From contig DCTJ01000071.1 in NCBI GenBank assembly GCA_002329545.1, forward strand, positions 14,507 through 20,100: a stretch of 5,594 nt of DNA. Direction: 5' to 3'. Below the pieces are notes generated by a model that had not been told where the DNA came from, searched no databases, and saw only the letters and a list, made by a program, of their open reading frames with translations. Position numbers and translations under genes: made by a program. This DNA is from Candidatus Omnitrophica bacterium UBA1443 (GTDB lineage Bacteria; Omnitrophota; Omnitrophia; Omnitrophales; Aquincolibacteriaceae). The first letter of the stretch is position 1; each line of letters begins with the position of its first letter. Below, piece after piece: positions 1 through 5,594 of this stretch.

Positions 1-445
1 TATCCGTCACGTAATATTCTCTGGCACCCGAAAAATCAGGCTCTTCCCAGATAATCTCGTTCGTTTTGGCATCCACCAGTCTAAGATGCATAACGATAAA
101 CATGCGATATTCTTCGACGGATTCAAGTTGGGTAAAACGAAGACCTTCCTGCTCGTATCTCTTCAGATCCATCTGCAGGATAGAATCGGCTTGCCCCTCA
201 GGCGCCACGCGAAGATTTCCGTCTATTTGGAGCCGGGCGATCACGGCATTCGTGATATCCATTTCGAGGCCCTGCTGATAAGAGCGCATCTCCAGGATCG
301 GGATTTTATTTTTAACCGTTTCGACATAGATGGTTTTGATGTCGCGCGGAAGCACCGTCTTGGTCGTGTAACCGCACCCCCCAAACAAAGGGACGATGAT
401 CACGCCTGCCAAAAAAATCCATATAAACCGTTTTGCAAATGTCAT
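1..445 (-). CDS. lptE: LptE-like LPS-assembly lipoprotein, 3' end cut by window edge
   Basis: The reading frame starts at ATG 445-443 and stays open for 148 codons to the left edge with no stop, so the C-terminus is missing. The N-terminus has K5 and R6, a hydrophobic stretch at residues 7-21, then F21-G22-G23-C24, which is an acceptable though not perfect lipobox. The mature protein would begin CGYTTKTVLP and continue with DIKTIYVETVKNKIP, the usual opening of the LptE family: a lipidated Cys-Gly-Tyr followed by a beta strand on an 'adaptive function' theme. Further on come NAVIARLQIDGNLRV and a strand with EYRMFIVMHLRLVD, also typical. In characterised bacteria LptE plugs the LptD barrel in the outer membrane and helps deliver LPS to the cell surface. 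The start is supported by AGGAG seven bases upstream. The gene lies 10 bp after the BamD-like gene and is probably co-transcribed with it. The family call rests on motif recognition; a generic LptE-like secreted lipoprotein is the alternative. Confidence 0.8.
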   Translation of the reverse strand, partial: MTFAKRFIWIFLAGVIIVPLFGGCGYTTKTVLPRDIKTIYVETVKNKIPILEMRSYQQGLEMDITNAVIARLQIDGNLRVAPEGQADSILQMDLKRYEQEGLRFTQLESVEEYRMFIVMHLRLVDAKTNEIIWEEPDFSGAREYYVTD

Positions 446-452
446 ATGACCG

Positions 453-457
453 CTCCT
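453..457 (-). promoter_or_regulatory. Shine-Dalgarno site of lptE, overlapping the upstream stop codon
   Basis: On the minus strand AGGAG lies seven bases before the lptE ATG at 445-443. Its first two bases are the last two of the TAG stop (458-456) of the upstream gene, giving TAGGAG. Ribosomes finishing the long upstream gene therefore stop on the lptE ribosome binding site, an arrangement that favours translational coupling. This is the only good Shine-Dalgarno match seen at a start codon in the window and it fixes the lptE start. Confidence 0.8.
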
Positions 458-3440
458 ATAAATCCTTCTTTTGATAACGTTGTTGCTCCTTCATAAGAAA
501 ATCATGGCGAGTGTCCAGATCCGAGATGCGCTGTTCCGCGCGTTTTTTTTCGTCCAGGATTTCTTGCGTCATCGCTTTCGAAGTCACCCCGGGAAGAATC
601 TTGTCCGCCTCCTGTATTCTTTTCTGCAGGACTTCTTTTTCTTCCGATTCGATCTTGAGTTCTTCTCCAATCAATTTCACCAAAGAATTTTCAATCCCTC
701 GAAATTCCTTATACCGCTTTACTCTTTCTTTTTCCGCGCCGGGAGCATCCATCTCTTTTTCCAGTTTGTCGCGGTAGTCCGCGGAAAGGATCCCCTGCTC
801 TTCAGCATAAATACTGTACTGGACCTCCAATTGCTCAAAAAGCCGCTGTATCTCTTCCCGAAGCATCTTCTCCCGATCTTCAACCGAAGCTTGATCCGGC
901 TCGGCCGCCGTTGCCGCCACGGTCGACGATCTTGAACGAATTTCCGAATCCACCCGCTCAATCTGCTTTTTTGCCGCTTCAAGTTCACGGCTCTGCGAAT
1001 CAAGACGATTCAGCAAGGTATCCCTGCGTTCCCTGGAGGGAAGAATGCGTCTGGCGTTATGCACGGCCTCATCGATATACTCATACGGCACCTTGACCAA
1101 CGAACTCCGGAACTTATATCCGCCGGCCAGTGACGCTTTTGCCGTCAAAATCTCATGCTGTTTCTCAAGCCGCGCGAGTTCAATACTCTGGGCTTCAATC
1201 ACCAGACTCTCCAGTTCAACGGCCTGCTGAAGCTCCTTAACCTTCTGCTGGGAACTTCGCTTGGCCTGTCGATTTAATTGCTCATCCCGATTCGGAAGCC
1301 CGAAAACAAAGGAACGCGCGAGGTACGCCACTCCCGTCACCGCGTTTTTCGTCTTCCGAAAAGTTGTGTGACGATCCCCGTTCAGGACCTGATCCAGTTC
1401 ATCCAGGAGCTGTTTCTTCTTTTCGTGACGATCCTGAATATCCTGATACCTCTGCCGGATATCTTTTTCGACGGATTTTATCTGCTTGCGAAGTTTTTTG
1501 AGATCGGCATCATCCCGCGCGTCCAGTGATTTTAAAATTTCCCGCTGTTCCTGAAGCGCCAATTCGCGGTTAAAGGCATGGGAGAGAGTATCCACCACGT
1601 TCTGCTGTGCCCGAACCTTTTCGGTCAGGTGCATTTTTAGCGCGAGCAATTCATCCATGGATTTTTCCTGCACATCGCCGCCGACATCGAAATGAACGGG
1701 GGCCCCCGTCTGGCCTCCCGCCTGACGCGCGAGAACCGCCTCAAGTTCCTGTTCGGCCAACTTTCCGAAAATCTTCTCATACTCCGCCAGTTTCCCATCA
1801 AGCTTTTCATCAAGCGCCTTAATTGACCTTTCCCTGTCGCTCAGTTGATCGGAAGGTTTTTCGGAAATCCGCTGACGCTCGGAACCCCGAAGCCGCTTAA
1901 TTTCAACACCCGTCTCGGTAAGCTGGGGAGCGAGATCCGCCTGGAGCTCACCATAGCGCTTGTAGAGTTTCTCCTTCTCAAGAAAAAGGTCCTTTTTCGC
2001 CTTGGAGATTTTGTAAAGATCTTTTTCCCCTGTTTCTCGAACCTTTTCAACGGGTGATTGAGGTTGCATGAACGACAGAAGATTCTGATAGAAAGGCTCC
2101 GAAGACACGCCCAGCTCGGCTCTCCAGTCGGCAAGACGCGCTTTCTCCTCCAAAATCAGGTCCCGCTCGGCCTCCAGAGAAGCAAGCCACCGATCCATGG
2201 CCCGCTGGAAATCGGGGGACGTGTTGTTTTGATAACGTTTCTTCTTGAGTTCAAACGCTTTAAACTTTTCCTTCAACTCCCGCTCCCGGCGTTTCAAATC
2301 CTGTTTCCGGCGAAGCAAGGCATCCGACTTGCTCCCGTCCACCGCGTCCAGCTTTTTCTTCAGCGCCTTGATTTCCCGCTCAAGGTCTTTTTGTTTTTGC
2401 GGATCACTCTTTCCAATCGCCGCCAGTTCCCCTTCCAGTCTCGCGATTTCAGTTTTAATTTCATCAGACTTCGCGGTGAGATAAGTGACGGGCTGTTCGA
2501 GGGATTTCAGTTTATCAGCGGCTTTTTGTCCCCACGCGGTGTCGGGGTATCGCTTGACCGTATCGCGATAATAAATGAGGGCGCTTTCCAGATAATTTTC
2601 TTTTTCGTAATAAGCGCCAATTCGGTAATTCTTTTCGGCGTTCCGTTCATCGACTTCACGGCGAATCTGCGTCGCCCGGTCAGCCTCCGCCGAACTCCCG
2701 TATTTTTGGAGATAACGCTCTACCTGTTGCGACACGTCGTCAAGCGCGCTTTGATCTCGGATTTCAACTTGTGATTTCGCGTAAGAAGCTTCCGCCATCT
2801 GCAACCGGGCGTCCTGAACCAGGGGGCTTTGCGGATACTGGTCGATGACCTCCTGGAAAGCTTCCATGGCCGGGTCATACTGCCCTGATTTCATGTAGGC
2901 GTTCCCAAGCTGAAACTGCGCCTTATCTCCAAAGGCGCTGAAGGGGGCCGCTTCCACAATTCCTTTAAAAATATCGATCGCCATCGGAATGGAAGGCCTG
3001 ATTTTCAGTCCGAGCAACACCCCTTTTTCCCCGGAAAGAAAAGCGGAGCCAATCTCGTATTCCCGTTCGACTACTTCTTCAAACCTCTCGCTTTGCGGAT
3101 ACGTCTTGAGGAGATTTTGATAAGCCTTGTGCGCCTTGACCAGATCGCCCTTTTCTTCATGAATCGTACCTAACCGATACTGGGCCTCAGGGGCAACAAT
3201 AGATTTGGGGTATTTTTTGAGGATAAGTTCAAAACCTTCGGCCGCAGAGTCCAGCTTTTTTTCCTGAAAATAGTCCAAGGCCTGGTCAAACGCGTCCTGG
3301 GAATCATCCTGTCCGCCTTCGTCCGTACTGACAAACTCGCCTCGTTCCGGAGACCAAACCCAGTCCGCGTTCGCTCGAGGTCCCGGCACCAGGACAAGAG
3401 ACAGCGGAATGATCAGGGCAACAATTGAAGAAAATTTCAT
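456..3440 (-). CDS. Exported BamD-like TPR protein with a giant coiled-coil extension (994 aa)
   Basis: The protein begins with a signal peptide: K2, a hydrophobic core at about residues 5-19, and a signal peptidase I site A23-N24-A25 before D26. The mature start is DWVWSP. Residues 49-302 form TPR-type repeats at about 49-80, 84-117, 121-168 (degenerate, with an insert), 171-205, 208-248 (degenerate) and 268-302. They repeatedly end in YPxS or YPDT, as in BamD/YfiO and YbgF/CpoB proteins. From about residue 315 to the end the sequence is rich in Lys, Glu, Arg, Gln and Leu with heptad-like spacing, so it is predicted to be long coiled coil. It is broken by a Gly-rich loop at 573-589, a hydrophobic island at 699-716, a second non-coil piece at 769-790 and a Ser/Ala/Thr linker at 838-851. 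Classical BamD is about 245 residues and lipid-anchored; this protein is four times longer, lacks a lipobox and has no cysteine. It sits just upstream of lptE. BamD kinship is likely for the head; the function of the tail is unknown. No Walker motif is present, so it is not an SMC-type ATPase. The ATG is the only possible start, because an in-frame TAA lies at 3464-3462. Confidence 0.85.
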   Translation of the reverse strand: MKFSSIVALIIPLSLVLVPGPRANADWVWSPERGEFVSTDEGGQDDSQDAFDQALDYFQEKKLDSAAEGFELILKKYPKSIVAPEAQYRLGTIHEEKGDLVKAHKAYQNLLKTYPQSERFEEVVEREYEIGSAFLSGEKGVLLGLKIRPSIPMAIDIFKGIVEAAPFSAFGDKAQFQLGNAYMKSGQYDPAMEAFQEVIDQYPQSPLVQDARLQMAEASYAKSQVEIRDQSALDDVSQQVERYLQKYGSSAEADRATQIRREVDERNAEKNYRIGAYYEKENYLESALIYYRDTVKRYPDTAWGQKAADKLKSLEQPVTYLTAKSDEIKTEIARLEGELAAIGKSDPQKQKDLEREIKALKKKLDAVDGSKSDALLRRKQDLKRRERELKEKFKAFELKKKRYQNNTSPDFQRAMDRWLASLEAERDLILEEKARLADWRAELGVSSEPFYQNLLSFMQPQSPVEKVRETGEKDLYKISKAKKDLFLEKEKLYKRYGELQADLAPQLTETGVEIKRLRGSERQRISEKPSDQLSDRERSIKALDEKLDGKLAEYEKIFGKLAEQELEAVLARQAGGQTGAPVHFDVGGDVQEKSMDELLALKMHLTEKVRAQQNVVDTLSHAFNRELALQEQREILKSLDARDDADLKKLRKQIKSVEKDIRQRYQDIQDRHEKKKQLLDELDQVLNGDRHTTFRKTKNAVTGVAYLARSFVFGLPNRDEQLNRQAKRSSQQKVKELQQAVELESLVIEAQSIELARLEKQHEILTAKASLAGGYKFRSSLVKVPYEYIDEAVHNARRILPSRERRDTLLNRLDSQSRELEAAKKQIERVDSEIRSRSSTVAATAAEPDQASVEDREKMLREEIQRLFEQLEVQYSIYAEEQGILSADYRDKLEKEMDAPGAEKERVKRYKEFRGIENSLVKLIGEELKIESEEKEVLQKRIQEADKILPGVTSKAMTQEILDEKKRAEQRISDLDTRHDFLMKEQQRYQKKDL

Positions 3441-3464
3441 AAATGGTTTATTATCTTCAGGTTA
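3441..3464 (-). promoter_or_regulatory. Leader of the BamD-like gene without a clear Shine-Dalgarno site
   Basis: Between the in-frame TAA (3464-3462) and the ATG (3440-3438) there is no ATG, GTG or TTG in frame, so the start is fixed. The leader is A/T-rich, and the best purine match, GAAG, is weak and lies 14 bases from the ATG, too far for normal pairing with 16S rRNA. Translation may rely on an unstructured, A-rich leader rather than a Shine-Dalgarno sequence, in contrast to the strong site in front of the next gene. Confidence 0.55.
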
Positions 3465-3482
3465 GAGAAAATTTGAGTTGGT

Positions 3483-3511
3483 ACTATAGCACGCGGCACT
3501 ATACCGGTCAA
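3483..3511 (-). promoter_or_regulatory. Sigma-70-type promoter for the BamD-like gene and lptE
   Basis: On the minus strand a -35 box TTGACC (3511-3506) is followed by exactly 17 bp and a -10 box TATAGT (3488-3483). Each box differs from TTGACA or TATAAT by a single base and the spacing is optimal. Transcription would start near 3476, giving a leader of about 36 bases before the ATG. The promoter lies wholly in the gap after comEC, so the two downstream genes can be expressed independently of it. The hexamer TATAGT also occurs 15 bp upstream inside the spacer (3503-3498), so a second -10 register exists but lacks its own good -35. Confidence 0.7.
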
Positions 3512-3531
3512 TCAGAAATCCCCTGTTTTTC

Positions 3532-5594
3532 CTAGACTTTCACCAGGTTTTTCGCCAGAAATCCCGTCTCAAAAACACGAATATTTAAAGCGCCTTTTTC
3601 ATTCAGGAAATAGCGCTGGCCAGCCTGTTTCTGAAGGAAAAGAGCCGCTTCCGTTTCGGCTCCCGGAAGTACCCATAATCGAACTTCCTCAACACCATTC
3701 CACGGCGCGATCTTTTTTACGAACGGCAAGATTAAAATATCCGGAGGAGGAGAAATTCTTGAAATCCTCAAGGGGTCAAGCCCGCACGGCGCAAAACATA
3801 TCTTCTGCTGGCCTGCCTCGATAAAGACGGCGTTATCCTTTTTTCCGGCCCACTCCATCATCAAACTCTCACGATCCGGAAGCTCCAGGATTGTTTCCCC
3901 ACTTCTGACGTATCGAAACTTATCTGAATAGCGGGACAGTTCCTCCGGGACGTGAAAATCTCGCGGAAAAACAACCGTCTGGACTCTGAGTTCCCGGAGA
4001 ATCGTCATGAGACCGCCCCAGTGTTTTTTATATGATCCCGGCACCAGAATCCCGTCCAGCGCCCTGATCCCCTTCTGCTGAAAGTACGGTAGAATAATTT
4101 TTTCTCCCTGATCGGACGGGAAGCGGCGACCGGCGCCGATCAGCCAGTTGCGACCTCCCGAAAACCGGACATGAATGACCGGATCACGCCCGGCGCAAAG
4201 AACATTCACGAAAAATCCGGCGTCCGGTTCGGTTCGCATCATGGTTAATCCCGTCACCAGACAAATTCCCGCGCAAAGTATTGCCATTTGTTTTTTCCAT
4301 AACGAATTCCGCCCCCAGAAAAAAAGCAAACCAGCCAGGGAACCATAATAACCAAAGAGTTGCCAGGGCGTTGGTTTTGAAAGAAACCAATAGCCCCATG
4401 TCAGGCGGGAAAGTTGGACAATCCACGCGCTCATCAGTTGAATGAAAGCGGAAGAGATCGCAATTAACCACTCGCCAAGCAAGGGAACGGCTGAAAACAG
4501 AAGTGAAAAAAGAGATAGAAAAAGAGCCGCGTCAAAAACGGGAATCGCGACAAAATTAGCCATCAGGCTTACCGGTGAAAACACATAAAAATAATAAAGA
4601 ACAAGCGGGAACGTCCCCGCCGTCACGACCAGGCTACCTCCGAGGGAACCCGGAAGAGAACGACATGACGAGAATCGCGGAAGAAAAGCAATTAGTGAAA
4701 ACACGCACAGGTAGGATAGCTGAAACCCTATGTTCCAGAGATCCCGCGGTCTGGCGAGAATCATCAAAAAAAACGCGATACACAACGCGTTCATGCTGAG
4801 GGACGGCCTTCCCCAGATAACTCCCAAAAGAACAATCCCTGCCATCCAGCCCGCCCGTTGGGCAGGCAGTCCCATCCCCGAGATTGACACATAACAAAGG
4901 ACGACGGCCATCGTCAACATTGCCGTCATCCGTCGCCCGGCCCCCAACGCCAGAAACAGAAGATAAAATCCTCCCGCGACCATCGTGATATGAATCCCGC
5001 TGATGGAGAGAAGATGAATGGTTCCGGTCTTCACAAACGCGCTTTTCAGGCCTGAAGCAATCTCGCTTCGAAAACCCAAAATGACCGCCTTCAGCATCGA
5101 AGATTCAGGCCGTTGGTAAAGCACGTCAATTTTTGAGGCAATCGTGAGACGTAATTTTCCGATCCATCTCGCGGGCTGAAACACAGAACCTTCCGCGACA
5201 ATTCGTCCCGAATTCGGCCCAATCACTTCGATCATCGCGTGAATGTTTTTCTCGGCAAGGTACCGCGTCTGATCAAATCCTCCGGGGTTTTGGGCCTGCC
5301 TTGGTTTTTTCAGCAAACCATAAAGACGCACCTTGTCACCCACGGAGGGAACAGTCGCCGGCTGAATCCAGTACACCCAAACTTGTCCCCTCACCGCTCG
5401 CGGCTTTGGATATCGCCGGGAACCAAGATTGACTTCCGTTGATTTCAGGACAAACGAGATATTTCTGCCCCGTCCGCGGCATTTAACATCCGGCAAGGTC
5501 GCGACGATCCCCGTGACAGCAAGCCGGCGGTCTGATACGAATTGATGCACACTGTTTTCAGGTTTTAATCCATCAATACTAAAACCAATCCATC
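3532..5594 (-). CDS. comEC: ComEC/Rec2-family DNA-uptake channel with degenerate MBL domain, 5' end cut by window edge
   Basis: ComEC is the inner-membrane channel that carries single-stranded DNA into the cell during natural transformation. Numbering here starts from a GTG at 5550. Residues about 10-118 match the N-terminal OB-like domain (DUF4131), including the signature NPGGFDQTRYLAEKNI at 88-103. Residues about 128-400 are the multi-helix Competence domain, with the hallmark HLLSISGIH at 179-187, LPAQRAGWMAG at 228-238 and NIGFQLSYL at 273-281. Hydrophobic helices continue to about 436. Residues about 443-660 correspond to the C-terminal metallo-beta-lactamase-like domain, but its catalytic motifs are lost (ILVPGSYKKHWGGL at 501-514). 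The GTG is probably not the true start: the frame stays open upstream to the edge, reading WIGFSIDGLKPENS, and family members normally have one to three membrane helices before this point. The stop is TAG at 3534-3532. Family call is very secure; activity as a transformation channel is inferred. Confidence 0.93.
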   Translation of the reverse strand, partial: WIGFSIDGLKPENSVHQFVSDRRLAVTGIVATLPDVKCRGRGRNISFVLKSTEVNLGSRRYPKPRAVRGQVWVYWIQPATVPSVGDKVRLYGLLKKPRQAQNPGGFDQTRYLAEKNIHAMIEVIGPNSGRIVAEGSVFQPARWIGKLRLTIASKIDVLYQRPESSMLKAVILGFRSEIASGLKSAFVKTGTIHLLSISGIHITMVAGGFYLLFLALGAGRRMTAMLTMAVVLCYVSISGMGLPAQRAGWMAGIVLLGVIWGRPSLSMNALCIAFFLMILARPRDLWNIGFQLSYLCVFSLIAFLPRFSSCRSLPGSLGGSLVVTAGTFPLVLYYFYVFSPVSLMANFVAIPVFDAALFLSLFSLLFSAVPLLGEWLIAISSAFIQLMSAWIVQLSRLTWGYWFLSKPTPWQLFGYYGSLAGLLFFWGRNSLWKKQMAILCAGICLVTGLTMMRTEPDAGFFVNVLCAGRDPVIHVRFSGGRNWLIGAGRRFPSDQGEKIILPYFQQKGIRALDGILVPGSYKKHWGGLMTILRELRVQTVVFPRDFHVPEELSRYSDKFRYVRSGETILELPDRESLMMEWAGKKDNAVFIEAGQQKICFAPCGLDPLRISRISPPPDILILPFVKKIAPWNGVEEVRLWVLPGAETEAALFLQKQAGQRYFLNEKGALNIRVFETGFLAKNLVKV

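Larger units (their letters stand above)
3441..3531. other. Intergenic gap between comEC and the BamD-like gene, no terminator seen
   Basis: This 91-bp gap is the only sizeable non-coding stretch. It carries the promoter described separately. I found no GC-rich hairpin followed by a T-run on the minus strand after the comEC stop, so comEC transcripts may read into the downstream genes or end by a factor-dependent route. No small ORF or RNA gene is apparent. Confidence 0.6.

Noticed and set aside
66..496. Two overlapping plus-strand open frames at the left edge (66-278 and 86-496).
   Set aside because: They are antisense to lptE, which has a lipobox, a good Shine-Dalgarno site and recognisable family motifs. 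The plus-strand products resemble nothing.
459..2498. Possible SMC, RecN or Rad50-like ATPase, suggested by the long coiled coil.
   Set aside because: No Walker A or B or signature motif is present, and the protein has a clear export signal and TPR head, so it acts outside the cytoplasm.
2058..2774. A 238-codon open frame on the plus strand.
   Set aside because: It lies wholly antisense to the TPR/coiled-coil gene. Its Phe/Leu/Arg-rich sequence is what the complement of Lys/Glu/Leu-rich coil codons gives; it has no domain-like pattern.
3481..3506. Inverted repeat after comEC considered as an intrinsic terminator.
   Set aside because: The stem is short and bulged, is not followed by a T-run on the minus strand, and coincides with the promoter elements.
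3532..4224. comEC considered as a pseudogene because its nuclease motifs are missing.
   Set aside because: The frame is uninterrupted to a normal C-terminal length, and the sequence between the lost motifs still follows the family pattern, which points to selective loss of catalysis rather than decay.

Overview
The window holds part of a chromosome from a diderm (outer-membrane) bacterium. All coding sequence runs on the minus strand and is tightly packed, leaving only 91 bp and 10 bp between genes. The three genes all belong to the cell envelope or to DNA uptake. In transcription order (right to left) they are a ComEC/Rec2-type DNA-uptake channel whose 5' end is cut by the right edge, a 994-residue exported protein with a BamD-like TPR head and a very long coiled-coil tail, and an LptE-type lipoprotein whose 3' end is cut by the left edge.

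The organism clearly builds an outer membrane with lipopolysaccharide, because it has an LptE homologue and a BamD-like protein. The short W-x-W-x-P opening of the mature BamD-like protein and the form of the LptE start remind me of Omnitrophota (former OP3) genomes. That is recollection, not a search result, and other poorly sampled diderm phyla remain possible.

Layout: positions 3532-5594 are comEC. Positions 3441-3531 are an intergenic gap with a near-consensus sigma-70-type promoter (TTGACC, 17 bp, TATAGT) facing the next gene and no visible terminator. Positions 456-3440 are the BamD-like/coiled-coil gene. Positions 1-445 are lptE, 10 bp downstream, with its Shine-Dalgarno sequence overlapping the previous stop codon. 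The last two genes look like one operon that couples a beta-barrel-assembly-type factor to LPS export. comEC may be a separate unit or may read through.

Two things are unusual. First, the ComEC metallo-beta-lactamase-like domain keeps its overall form but has lost nearly every metal-binding residue (HxHxDH has become GxYxKH, and the usual HHGS and DGG motifs are gone). It therefore looks like a dead nuclease domain on an otherwise normal channel. Second, the BamD-like head is joined to about 680 residues of charged coiled coil, has no lipid-anchor cysteine, and contains no cysteine at all. It may be a long periplasmic scaffold or tether rather than an ordinary BamD. I saw no mobile element, CRISPR array, RNA gene or anti-phage system.
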